Assembly: GCA_947243855.1 (NCBI GenBank)
Contig: CAMXIK010000016.1
Coordinates: forward strand, 1 to 64,000
From: an uncultured Lachnospiraceae bacterium
Lineage (GTDB): Bacteria; Bacillota; Clostridia; Lachnospirales; Lachnospiraceae
DNA length: 64,000 nucleotides
Direction: 5' to 3'
Shown in pieces: positions 34,836 through 42,962 of the stretch (the first letter of the stretch is position 1; each line of letters begins with the position of its first letter). Under the pieces are notes generated by a model that did not search any database, was not told the origin of the DNA, and worked only from the letters and a program-made list of their open reading frames with translations. The translations under genes and the position numbers were made by a program.

Positions 34836-36374
34836 CTATCCTTTCACCCAGTAATCCATATCAGGGTATAAGTCTTCTTTTTCATTCCAGTCTGACAGTC
34901 TGTGTGTTTTCACCAATTCTCCCATTTCATAATAGAACAGTTCGATTACACTGCCGTCGACGTTTGATTGACAGACCAACTTCCTTGTGCATTTATACTC
35001 GCCGTTTACAATACCGTAGACGATTACATATTCCTCACCGGCGCCCATCCTTCCGCGGCTTATCATTCTTTTCTGGTCAAATTCAAGACTAACCAACTGT
35101 TCCGGGAATGAGGGGAACCAGGCAAACTCTGCAGAGTCCTCCACCCAGACCATAGCGCGGTAATTGCCCCATGATCCGCCGCTTCCGCCGGAGTACCCTT
35201 CGTGGATCAGCAGATCCTGTTTTCCGTCGAAATTAACGTCGGCCTGTTCGAGCCGATAGTTGCTTGCGAAGCCCACTGCCATGTGTTCCATTTCTGTGTA
35301 AGGAATACGGACGCACTGAGTCAAAGGTTCTTCCCGGTTTTGTGGCTGCTCCACAATAACATAATAGGCTTCAGATAAGGGATAGTAGTCCGGTTTGCCA
35401 ATTTCAAAGGTACAGCAGATCAGCCCGTTAACATTTTCCAGTCTGACGAACCACAGATATCCGTTTTCCTGTTTCAGGGCTTCTTCTATCATTTTTGTGT
35501 ACTCCGGGCCGGCCAAGGTATAGAGGGCCGTATGCAGCTTTTGGATATAAGCGTTCGGATCGGCAGGTTCTTCCTCGGATTCCGGATAAAAAGTCATACT
35601 AATATAGGCGCCGTTCTTTGCAGAGATGTTTTCCCAACGATTCCGGAGCGCTTCGGCAGTTTTTTGTATATCCAGATTCCACGCAGAGACATTTAGATAA
35701 ATACTGCATTCAGGAAAGACAGGCAAATAGCGTTCCAGTTCCGTGACTTCCCATTGCTCGGTCAGTTTTGTGTGAATGCCGTCGTTCGTTAGAGCGTATG
35801 TCTGGTTATCTATGTCCAGATTTTCAATTTTTGCGCCGCTGTCCGCATAAAACATGGCTTCTGGGATATTCTTTTCATTTATTAAAGGAAAATATCCTGT
35901 TACTCGGTTGCCGTCTCCGTCAAAACTGCCGCGAAAGGGTGACTCTTCTGTTCCCAGATAAAACGGCGATACGGTATCGCCATAGGAGAAAAAGCTGATA
36001 CTGTGGCGTAAGCGGTAAGAAGCCGCAGCGGCAGGCACGCCCGGTTCAATTTCCGCGTCTTTTGCGATCAGCTGTCGCAATGTCCATAGTTGATTTTCGT
36101 TGTCAATTAGATAGAGGCCGCCTTTTTTGAGAAACCCCGACTCGGTTTTCGTTTCATCGGTTGAGACAGCCTCTGCAAGCTGCGCCTGTAAATCTTCTAT
36201 TTCCAGCATTTTTTCCCTGATGGTTTGCTTGCTGGCATCAAGGGCCTTCTCCTTGTCTGCAAGAGCGGTGGAGAAGGTTTTGTTTTGTTCCGCGTACAGG
36301 CCGCATTGGATGATGAGGAATAGAAACAGGCATAGCGTCAATGCCGATAGAAACGCAGTCTTAAAATTTTTCAT
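34836..36374 (-). CDS. Exported protein with GLUG-like motif
   Basis: About 512 residues. The start at 36374 follows GAGGAAAATTCC; a signal/anchor segment 'ALTLCLFLFLIIQCGLYA' and a short coiled coil ('LADKEKALDASKQTIREKM') follow. 'FRGSFDGDGNRVTGYF' is a GLUG-type motif, found in surface adhesins and peptidases. Later 'LEQADVNFDGKQDLLIHEG' is an Asp-rich calcium-site-like repeat. No catalytic residues are recognised. It ends 24 bases before the carboxypeptidase start and is co-directional, so they may share a transcript; surface or cell-wall function is inferred. Confidence 0.6.
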   Translation of the reverse strand: MKNFKTAFLSALTLCLFLFLIIQCGLYAEQNKTFSTALADKEKALDASKQTIREKMLEIEDLQAQLAEAVSTDETKTESGFLKKGGLYLIDNENQLWTLRQLIAKDAEIEPGVPAAAASYRLRHSISFFSYGDTVSPFYLGTEESPFRGSFDGDGNRVTGYFPLINEKNIPEAMFYADSGAKIENLDIDNQTYALTNDGIHTKLTEQWEVTELERYLPVFPECSIYLNVSAWNLDIQKTAEALRNRWENISAKNGAYISMTFYPESEEEPADPNAYIQKLHTALYTLAGPEYTKMIEEALKQENGYLWFVRLENVNGLICCTFEIGKPDYYPLSEAYYVIVEQPQNREEPLTQCVRIPYTEMEHMAVGFASNYRLEQADVNFDGKQDLLIHEGYSGGSGGSWGNYRAMVWVEDSAEFAWFPSFPEQLVSLEFDQKRMISRGRMGAGEEYVIVYGIVNGEYKCTRKLVCQSNVDGSVIELFYYEMGELVKTHRLSDWNEKEDLYPDMDYWVKG

Positions 36375-36468
36375 TTGGAATTTTCCTCGTTTGCAGATTC
36401 GTGTTTGCGTTTTCACAATAATAATTAGGTATATTATATCCCGATCAGATACCTGTAGCAAATAAAAC

Positions 36469-36488
36469 TTTAAGGGATAACCCTTAAA
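36469..36488. promoter_or_regulatory. Palindrome between divergent genes
   Basis: TTTAAGGG, ATAA, CCCTTAAA: a perfect eight-base inverted repeat in the intergenic region between the exported protein (minus strand) and sstT (plus strand). It may be an operator or a weak terminator. Confidence 0.4.
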
Positions 36489-36509
36489 AGTTCTTTGCGC
36501 ACAGTCGGC

Positions 36510-36539
36510 TTGACGCAGTATGCTTTCTCGTAGTAGTAT
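36510..36539 (+). promoter_or_regulatory. sstT promoter
   Basis: -35 TTGACG (36510-36515), an 18-base spacer and -10 TAGTAT (36534-36539). The ATG follows after 72 bases, with a small hairpin (GTTAT/ATAAC within GGCA/TGCC) in the leader. Confidence 0.5.
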
Positions 36540-36611
36540 AGTAAAGTAACTGGCAACTCAGGTTATACATAACTGCCAACAACGCGGACAGTTTTGGCAT
36601 GGAGGTAATTT

Positions 36612-37835
36612 ATGAAAAATGTGTGGGAAAAATGGACAGGAATCAGTCTTGTCAAGAGAATTATCGTGGGGCTGGTCATCGGCTCCGTTCTGGCTCTCGT
36701 AGTGCCGGGGGCTTCCGGTATCGGGATTCTGGGCGATGTGTTCGTCGGGGCTTTGAAAGGAATTGCGCCGCTTCTGGTGTTCTTTCTTGTTATGAGCGCG
36801 CTTTGCAATGCGGGAAAATCCCATGGCGGCGTGATCCGTACCGTTATTATTTTGTATATGTTCAGTACGGTGCTTGCCGCTGTGATTGCAGTATTTGCAA
36901 GTATGATCTTCCCGGTGCAGATGGTGCTTACGGACGCGGCGGCGGATGCGGCGGCTCCTGACGGTATTGTGGCGGTGCTGAGCACCCTGTTGATGAATGT
37001 GGTACAGAATCCGGTATCCTCGCTGGTGGATGCAAACTATGTGGGCATTCTGGCATGGGCGGTGCTTCTGGGCGTGGCTTTCCGCGGCGCGGGAGAGGCG
37101 ACCAAAAAGTCGTTGGGGGATATCTCGACGGCGATTTCCAAAGTGGTTGTGGTGATTATCAACCTTGCGCCGTTCGGCGTGCTGGGACTGGTTTACACCA
37201 GCGTGACGACGAGCGGACTGGAAGCCTTTACCGTATACGGAAAGCTTCTGATTTTACTGGTTGGCTGTATGCTCTTTATTTATTTTGTAACCAATCCGAT
37301 TCTGGTGTATTGGTGTATTCGTAAGAATCCTTATCCGTTGATTTTTAAGTGCTTAAAGGAGAGTGCGATTACGGCGTTCTTCACCAGAAGCTCGGCGGCG
37401 AATATTCCAGTCAATATGAAGATATGCGAGGAAATGGGACTGGACAAAGACACCTATTCCGTGACGATTCCGCTTGGCGCAACCATCAACATGGACGGCG
37501 CAGCGATTACGATTACGGTTATGACCATGGCGACGGCCTATACCATGGGTATTAACGTGGATATTCCTACGGCGATTATTTTGAGTCTTCTTGCGGCTCT
37601 TTCCGCATGCGGCGCTTCCGGTGTGGCGGGCGGTTCCCTGCTGTTAATTCCGCTGGCATGTTCGCTGTTTGGTATTCCGGACTCTGTTTCCATGCAGGTG
37701 GTGGCGGTTGGCTTTATCATCGGCGTGATTCAGGATTCTGTAGAGACGGCGCTTAATTCTTCTTCCGATCTGCTGCTGTCCGCGTCTGCGGAGTTCAGGC
37801 AGTGGCGGCTTGAGGGGAAGGAAATCAAATACTGA
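36612..37835 (+). CDS. sstT: Serine/threonine:sodium symporter
   Basis: A 407-residue dicarboxylate/amino-acid:cation symporter family protein, closest in wording to SstT. Marks include 'KGIAPLLVFFLVMSALCN', 'AFFTRSSAANIPVNMKICEEMG' (shortened core TRSSAANIPVNM), the 'TINMDGAAITITVM' substrate/ion site, and 'SACGASGVAGGSLLLIPLA', the second hairpin. About eight helices plus two re-entrant loops. GGAGG is nine bases upstream of the ATG. The binding-protein gene follows by 48 bases, so serine/threonine uptake and an ABC importer may be co-expressed. Confidence 0.92.
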   Translation: MKNVWEKWTGISLVKRIIVGLVIGSVLALVVPGASGIGILGDVFVGALKGIAPLLVFFLVMSALCNAGKSHGGVIRTVIILYMFSTVLAAVIAVFASMIFPVQMVLTDAAADAAAPDGIVAVLSTLLMNVVQNPVSSLVDANYVGILAWAVLLGVAFRGAGEATKKSLGDISTAISKVVVVIINLAPFGVLGLVYTSVTTSGLEAFTVYGKLLILLVGCMLFIYFVTNPILVYWCIRKNPYPLIFKCLKESAITAFFTRSSAANIPVNMKICEEMGLDKDTYSVTIPLGATINMDGAAITITVMTMATAYTMGINVDIPTAIILSLLAALSACGASGVAGGSLLLIPLACSLFGIPDSVSMQVVAVGFIIGVIQDSVETALNSSSDLLLSASAEFRQWRLEGKEIKY

Positions 37836-37883
37836 GAAGTCGCAATAGAAAAACTACGATTTATTTAGAAGGAGGAAACTATT

Positions 37884-38681
37884 ATGAAAAAGAAATTGGT
37901 AATGTTGTTGGCGATGTCTATGACTATCGGCGGGGTTCTTACTGGCTGCGGCGGCGATAAGGAGGCGGCGGCAGGCAAGGATATGGTGTATGCGGTGGAG
38001 ACCGGTTCCGCAGGAGAAGCAGTTGCGCAGGAGAAGGGCTTTCAGACAAATGCGGTGGCGTCTCAGGCGGATGCGCTGATGGAGGTGGCTTCCGGCACAT
38101 CGGATGCGGCGATCATCGATCTTTTGATGGCGGGCGCGATGATCGGCGAGGGAACCAGCTACCCGAATCTGGTACATACGGATGAGCTGACCACAGAGGA
38201 ATACGGCGTAGGCTGCCGAAAAGGCTCCGATCTGGCTTCTTTCATTAATTCTGTGTTTGCGGAGACTTATGCGGACGGCACCATGCAGAAGACGGCGGAG
38301 ACTTACGGCGTGCAGGAAGCGTTAGTGGAGCAGAAAGCTTCGGAGTTTACCGCTTCCGCTTCCGACAGCGATGTGGCTTACATACAGGGGAAAGGTACGC
38401 TGATTGTGGGTATCACCGAGTTTGAGCCTATGGATTATAAGGATGCTTCCGGCGAGTGGATAGGCTTTGACGCCGATATGGCCCGTGTGGTAGCGGATAA
38501 ACTCGGCGTGGAAGCGCAGTTTGTTGTGATCGATTGGGACAACAAGATTATGGAGCTGGAATCCAAGAATATCGATGTTGTTTGGAACGGCATGACTTTG
38601 ACCAGTGAAGTGACAAGCGCCATGGAGTGTACCGGCGCGTACTGTAATAACGCGCAGGTGGTGGTAGTACCTGCAAAGTAG
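37884..38681 (+). CDS. Amino-acid binding lipoprotein with circularly permuted lobes
   Basis: A 265-residue lipoprotein (lipobox 'LTGC', Cys22). The order of segments is unusual. Residues 32-107 match lobe 2 of type II binding proteins ('VYAVETGSAGEAVAQEKGF', 'ALMEVASGTSDAAIIDLLMA'). Residues 108-147 match the final lobe-1 return ('GVGCRKGSDLASFINSVFAE'). A Ser/Asp-rich linker (150-168) follows. Only then comes the normal start of lobe 1 (169-265: 'GTLIVGITEFEPMDYKDASG', 'DVVWNGMTLTSEVTSAM', 'NNAQVVVVPAK'). The protein stops where lobe 2 would usually begin. Nothing is missing, only reordered. A tandem duplication with loss of the outer halves would give this, since the linker looks like a mature N-terminus. 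Permease and ATPase genes follow, so it is probably functional. Confidence 0.85.
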   Translation: MKKKLVMLLAMSMTIGGVLTGCGGDKEAAAGKDMVYAVETGSAGEAVAQEKGFQTNAVASQADALMEVASGTSDAAIIDLLMAGAMIGEGTSYPNLVHTDELTTEEYGVGCRKGSDLASFINSVFAETYADGTMQKTAETYGVQEALVEQKASEFTASASDSDVAYIQGKGTLIVGITEFEPMDYKDASGEWIGFDADMARVVADKLGVEAQFVVIDWDNKIMELESKNIDVVWNGMTLTSEVTSAMECTGAYCNNAQVVVVPAK

Positions 38682-38727
38682 AAGAAAGACTGTTTGCGGT
38701 TAAGTGGAAGCCGCCATGGAGGAAATT

Positions 38728-39384
38728 ATGTTTTACAGTGTCACACAGGCGTTGTTGGACGGCCTTTTGACCACCTTTCAGATTTTTATATTCACCCTGC
38801 TTTTTTCCCTTCCATTGGGTTTGGTTCTCGCATTCGGCGAGATCAGCAGATGGAAGGTTTTGCGGGGATTGATACAGACGCTGGTATGGATCATACGCGG
38901 CACGCCGTTGATGTTACAGTTGATCATCATTTTTTACGGACCTGGGCTTTGGCTGGGACATAATATTTGGAGCGGCAGCGAGGCCGGACGGATCACCGCC
39001 ACGGTAGTGGCTTTCAGCATCAATTATGCCTGCTATTTTTCCGTTATTTTCAGGGGCGGCATTGAAGGCGTTCCCGTGGGGCAGAGAGAGGCGGGAGAAG
39101 TGCTTGGCATGACGAAGAGCCAGATCTTTTTTAAGGTCACGCTTTTACAGATGGTCAAGCGGGTAGTGCCGCCGATGTCTAATGAAATTATTACGCTGGT
39201 AAAGGATACGTCTCTTGCGCGTATCATTGCCGCCTATGAGCTGACCTTTGCCGGATATTCTTTTATGAAGAGCGACGGCCTGACATGGCCGCTCTTCTAC
39301 ACGGGCGTATTTTATCTGGTATTTGTGGGAATCTTGACGCTTTTGTTTAACTATATCGAACGCAGATTGGATTATTTCAGATAG
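38728..39384 (+). CDS. Amino-acid ABC transporter permease
   Basis: A 218-residue permease with 'LLDGLLTTFQIFIFTLLFSL', the signature 'VWIIRGTPLMLQLIIIFYG', and the coupling loop 'GQREAGEVLGMTKSQIFFKV'. The start at 38728 has GGAGG five bases upstream (38718-38722) and is preferred over 38704 or 38716. It partners with the permuted binding protein and the ATPase that follows 23 bases later. Confidence 0.92.
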   Translation: MFYSVTQALLDGLLTTFQIFIFTLLFSLPLGLVLAFGEISRWKVLRGLIQTLVWIIRGTPLMLQLIIIFYGPGLWLGHNIWSGSEAGRITATVVAFSINYACYFSVIFRGGIEGVPVGQREAGEVLGMTKSQIFFKVTLLQMVKRVVPPMSNEIITLVKDTSLARIIAAYELTFAGYSFMKSDGLTWPLFYTGVFYLVFVGILTLLFNYIERRLDYFR

Positions 39385-39407
39385 AATGCTTTGAAATGGA
39401 GGAACAA

Positions 39408-40184
39408 ATGGCTGTCTTAGAAGTAAAAAATATTGGAAAACATTTCGGTTCTACAAAGGTGCTCGATGATGTGAGTTTTGATTTGGATGAGGGAAACGCG
39501 CTGGCGATCATCGGTTCCTCCGGTTCCGGTAAGACCACGCTCCTTCGGTGCCTGAATTTTCTGGAAATGCCGGACCACGGTTCCATTACGGTGCGGGGAG
39601 ATGTATTGTTTGACGCGGACGGTTCGGTGAAGGGGCTGGAAAAGGATCTGCGCACCAAGAGGCTGCATTTCGGCATGGTGTTTCAGGCGTTCCATCTGTT
39701 TCCGCAGTATACGGCGCTTGAAAATGTGACGCTGGCGGAAAAGCTTCTGGCGAAGGAACGGTCGGATTTCAAACAAAACAGGAAACAGATTTTTGAAGAA
39801 ATCGAGGCCCACGGAAAAGCGCTTTTGGAGCAGATGGGGCTTGCGGAGCGCATGGAGCACTATCCCCATCAGTTATCCGGCGGGCAGCAGCAGAGAGTGG
39901 CGATTGCCAGAGCGTTGGCGCTTAAGCCGGATATCCTCTGTTTTGACGAGCCGACTTCGGCCCTTGACCCGGAGCTGACCGGGGAAGTGCTTAAAGTCAT
40001 CCGGGGGCTTGCCGAGCAGCGCACGACCATGATTATCGTGACTCATGAAATGGCCTTTGCCAGAGACGTGGCGGATCGCATCATTTTTATGGATGAGGGC
40101 GTGATCGTGGAGCAGGGCGATCCCAGACAGGTGATCGACCACCCGAGGGAGGAGAGGACGAAACAGTTTTTGACAAAATATTAG
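39408..40184 (+). CDS. Amino-acid ABC transporter ATP-binding protein
   Basis: A 258-residue GlnQ-type ATPase: Walker A 'GSSGSGKTT', Q-loop 'GMVFQAFHLFPQYT', signature '[15 protein letters not shown]', Walker B '[14 protein letters not shown]', switch 'VTHEMAFA'. It carries an insertion of about 15 residues after the Q-loop ('AKERSDFKQNRKQIFEEIEA') compared with the paralogue at 32044. The start at 39408 follows GGAGGAACAA. Confidence 0.95.
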   Translation: MAVLEVKNIGKHFGSTKVLDDVSFDLDEGNALAIIGSSGSGKTTLLRCLNFLEMPDHGSITVRGDVLFDADGSVKGLEKDLRTKRLHFGMVFQAFHLFPQYTALENVTLAEKLLAKERSDFKQNRKQIFEEIEAHGKALLEQMGLAERMEHYPHQLSGGQQQRVAIARALALKPDILCFDEPTSALDPELTGEVLKVIRGLAEQRTTMIIVTHEMAFARDVADRIIFMDEGVIVEQGDPRQVIDHPREERTKQFLTKY

Positions 40185-40194
40185 AAAAAGCAGG

Positions 40195-40222
40195 GAGCTT
40201 GCCGGACGGCAGGCTCTTTTTT
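40195..40222 (+). terminator. Terminator after the second importer
   Basis: GAGCTTGCC (40195-40203), loop GGAC, GGCAGGCTC (40208-40216) with one wobble, then TTTTTT. Confidence 0.88.
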
Positions 40223-40361
40223 GTTCGGCTGGCGTCGTATGCCGTCTTTGCTTTTTGGCTAAAATACTACCATTTATGCCGGGAAGTAGTATGGATTTTC
40301 ATGGGGCGGCGTGGTAAGGTTTTTATAGGAAATCATAAAACGGAAAGGGAGGAGATATGTT

Positions 40362-40874
40362 ATGTTGATGGAAGTGATAAGCATTGTTCTGGGCGGCTTT
40401 TTGTTGGTAGCGTGGGATTACGGCGGCGGAGGGTTAGAGTTGGGCCGGCTTTTCTTTCTGCTAGACCCTCCATCCCTAGTCATCGTGCTGCTGTTTGCTG
40501 TGCCGGTGCTGTTAAAGGGCGGCGTGTGGAAAGATTTTGTGAGGGCGTGGCGGCTTTTAAAAAAGGAGTATACCTGTCATCTGAGCGATCTGCGGCGCAC
40601 GCTGGATGTGGTGGAGATGATGCAGAAACAGGTGCTCTATGGGGGGGTGGTCTGTGTGCTAATGACGCTTATCACCATTTTGGCAAACCTCTCTGATCCG
40701 GCCAGTCTTGGCCCAAATCTGGCGGTGGCGATTCTGTCCATGCTGTATGCGCTGCTCATTGAAATGCTGCTTCTGCCGCTGCAGTTGGAGGTAAAACGCA
40801 GGATTATCGATTACATGGATGTGGACATCGAGGCGGAGGATGAGAAGATCAGCATAGAGGAAGGAAAGATATGA
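40362..40874 (+). CDS. MotA-like membrane protein
   Basis: A 170-residue membrane protein. 'LLDPPSLVIVLLFAVPVLLKGG' (core DPPSLVIVLL) resembles the N-terminal helix of MotA ('DxPSLLIV'), and 'SLGPNLAVAILSMLYALLIEML' (core LGPNLAVAILSMLY) resembles the MotA/ExbB channel helices. It is shorter than MotA (about 255-290 residues) and no motB lies beside it, so it is not an ordinary flagellar stator. The next gene overlaps it by ATGA and encodes a membrane-anchored LuxR-type regulator, which suggests a membrane sensing pair. GGGAGGAG precedes the ATG. Confidence 0.65.
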   Translation: MLMEVISIVLGGFLLVAWDYGGGGLELGRLFFLLDPPSLVIVLLFAVPVLLKGGVWKDFVRAWRLLKKEYTCHLSDLRRTLDVVEMMQKQVLYGGVVCVLMTLITILANLSDPASLGPNLAVAILSMLYALLIEMLLLPLQLEVKRRIIDYMDVDIEAEDEKISIEEGKI

Positions 40875-41428
40875 GGAAACGCACGTCTCGAATTTTATTG
40901 GGGACGGGTTATGTGTGCCTGTTGACGACACTGCTTTTGTATCAGGCGGGCGTGCTTGGCGAGAGGAGAGAGTGGGGGATTGCCATTTTGGCCACGCTGC
41001 TTTTAGGCGTTGCATTGGCGGTGATTTTGCTGCTGTATCTTCGAGTCAGCGATCAGATCAGAAAGTTGGAACAAAACCGCGACACGGCGGCGCAAAAAGC
41101 GCTGGAAGCGGGAACGGAAGGACAGCAGACCGCAGGAGGAGGACGCCAGTCTGCCGATGAAACGGTTTCTCTTGAAAATTGGAGCTATGAAGAAATCTAC
41201 GCGGCATTTTTAGGCGCAATGGATGGACATGAAATTTCCGAGCGGGAATTGGAGGTGGCATGGCTTCTCTACAGGGGCTACACCAACAGGCAGATCGGTG
41301 AGGCGCTTTTCATTGCGGAAACCACGGTAAAAAAACATGTGTCCCACATTTATCAAAAGCTTGCCGTGTACAGCCGAAAAGAGTTTCGGGCCTATGTACA
41401 GAAGGCGTTTACAGATCGTCCCTTGTAA
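40871..41428 (+). CDS. Membrane-anchored LuxR-type transcription regulator
   Basis: A 185-residue protein. Two membrane helices (about residues 7-29 and 36-56) are followed by a coiled, polar linker. The C-terminal LuxR/GerE helix-turn-helix is 'ISERELEVAWLLYRGYTNRQ' then 'IGEALFIAETTVKKHVSHIYQKL'. There is no receiver domain. A DNA-binding domain tethered to the membrane is uncommon in this family. Translation is coupled to the MotA-like gene (ATGA overlap), so the latter may sense the envelope or ion gradient and control this regulator; this is inference. Its 3' end overlaps the convergent MATE gene by 20 bases. Confidence 0.8.
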   Translation: MRKRTSRILLGTGYVCLLTTLLLYQAGVLGERREWGIAILATLLLGVALAVILLLYLRVSDQIRKLEQNRDTAAQKALEAGTEGQQTAGGGRQSADETVSLENWSYEEIYAAFLGAMDGHEISERELEVAWLLYRGYTNRQIGEALFIAETTVKKHVSHIYQKLAVYSRKEFRAYVQKAFTDRPL

Positions 41429-42767
41429 TGTTTTTCAACCATTTTCTGCTTCTATAATGTTTGATAACCCATGGCCATTTCACAAACTCGTCGGTGCAGA
41501 GAAGAAAATATACCCAGAGAACGGGCAGTTTCAGGACAAAGGCCGCAAGAAAGCCTAGCGGCACCGCGTAGCCCCACATGTCGATCACGTCGCAGATCAG
41601 ACCGAAACGGCTGTCGCCGCCCGCCCGGAACACGCCGGCGATCAGGGTCGTATTGACGGCGGCTCCCATAATATAATAGGTGTTGATGAGGAGCATATAT
41701 TTCAGGTAATGCATGGCGGTTTCGGAAAGCTTGGCAAAATGCAGGACAAAAGGGGTGGCGGCGAGCACCAGCACACCGCCGATAGCCCCGGTAATGATGG
41801 TGAGTTTCATCAGTTTGGAGGCGTACTCTTTGGCGCGTTCCATGTCGTTTTCCCCCATCACGTTGCCAAGCAGGATGCCGCCTGCGCTGGCAGTTCCGAA
41901 GCAGAGTACGGTTCCGAAGTTTCTAACTACAACCACGAGAGAGTTAGCGGCTACCGCATCGGAGCCAAGGTGCCCCAGAATAACGGAGTACATGGAGAAA
42001 GCCACGCTCCATGCCAGATCGTTTAAAAGAGCGGGCAGGGAGAGACGCACAAAGTCCTGGAACAGAAGCTTATTGTGCAGGAACAGACAGCTTGGATTGA
42101 GTTTGATATCCTTGCTGAACAGGGAAACGACAATACAGCCGGCCAGTTCAATGATACGGGACAGCATTGTGGCGATGGCCACGCCTACAGCCCCTAACTT
42201 CGGCGCGCCGAACAGGCCGAAGATAAACACGGCGTTTAAAATGATATTCAGGGAAAAAGCCATAACATTTAAAACCATGGACACGGTAACGCGTCCGATG
42301 CTGCGCAGGATGGCCAGATAAATTTCGACGATGCCCCAGCACAGATAAGTAACGGACATGACGCGCAGATATCCCGCGCCGATAGCGATCAATTCCGCGT
42401 CGTTGGTGAAAAGCTTCATCATCAGTTCCGGCGCAAGGAGGGCAAAAGCGGAAAAACACAGGGTAATCAGCAGGGAAAAGCGAAGAGCGATGCCCTGAAT
42501 CACACGGATCGGCTGGATATCTCCTTTGCCCCAATACTGCGCGCTTAACATAGAAGCTCCCGTTCCCAGTCCGTAATAGATCATAAAAAGAACGTTGGCG
42601 TAGTTAGCGGCCAGAGATACGGCGGAAATGGAGGACTGCCCTACATAATTTAACATGACCACGTCTGCGGAACTCACGGCCGCGCTCAGTAGATTTTGAA
42701 TGACGATGGGAATTACCAGTTTTACAATCTGGGAATAAAATCTGTCTTTGGTAAGGCCTGCATTCAT
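41409..42767 (-). CDS. MATE family multidrug efflux transporter
   Basis: A 452-residue, 12-helix transporter of the NorM/DinF superfamily. 'IPIVIQNLLSAAVSSADVVML' (core IVIQNLLSAAVSSADV), 'GTGASMLSAQYWGKGD' and the second-half repeat 'GTASAGGILLGNVMGENDME' show both bundles. It probably exports cationic or xenobiotic compounds with sodium or proton exchange. GGAGG lies eight bases upstream of the ATG. It diverges from another MATE gene at 42963. Confidence 0.92.
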   Translation of the reverse strand: MNAGLTKDRFYSQIVKLVIPIVIQNLLSAAVSSADVVMLNYVGQSSISAVSLAANYANVLFMIYYGLGTGASMLSAQYWGKGDIQPIRVIQGIALRFSLLITLCFSAFALLAPELMMKLFTNDAELIAIGAGYLRVMSVTYLCWGIVEIYLAILRSIGRVTVSMVLNVMAFSLNIILNAVFIFGLFGAPKLGAVGVAIATMLSRIIELAGCIVVSLFSKDIKLNPSCLFLHNKLLFQDFVRLSLPALLNDLAWSVAFSMYSVILGHLGSDAVAANSLVVVVRNFGTVLCFGTASAGGILLGNVMGENDMERAKEYASKLMKLTIITGAIGGVLVLAATPFVLHFAKLSETAMHYLKYMLLINTYYIMGAAVNTTLIAGVFRAGGDSRFGLICDVIDMWGYAVPLGFLAAFVLKLPVLWVYFLLCTDEFVKWPWVIKHYRSRKWLKNITRDDL

Positions 42768-42802
42768 GAAAGAATCCTCCGTTTTTTGCGTAAAGTGATA
42801 AC

Positions 42803-42831
42803 ATCTTAATACATTCTTTTTTCTGTGTCAA
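42803..42831 (-). promoter_or_regulatory. Consensus promoter for the minus-strand MATE gene
   Basis: On the minus strand: -35 TTGACA (42826-42831), a 17-base spacer and -10 TAAGAT (42803-42808). Confidence 0.75.
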
Positions 42832-42890
42832 TCGGTTTTTCTCATATAAAAAATTTTTTTAAATTATTTTAAAATGTTTGTAAAAGGTAC

Positions 42891-42918
42891 TTGTGTTTTT
42901 ACCGCGTTGTGATACAAT
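42891..42918 (+). promoter_or_regulatory. Promoter for the plus-strand MATE gene
   Basis: -35 TTGTGT (42891-42896), a 16-base spacer and -10 TACAAT (42913-42918), 45 bases before the ATG. An AT-only stretch lies between this promoter and the opposing one. Confidence 0.6.
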
Positions 42919-42962
42919 CGTCTGCAATGATTCTGTTGATTTCATGCGGGAGGAATTTTACT

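Noticed and set aside
40362-40874. A flagellar stator gene
   Set aside because: The protein is much shorter than MotA, has no MotB partner, and no flagellar gene is nearby.
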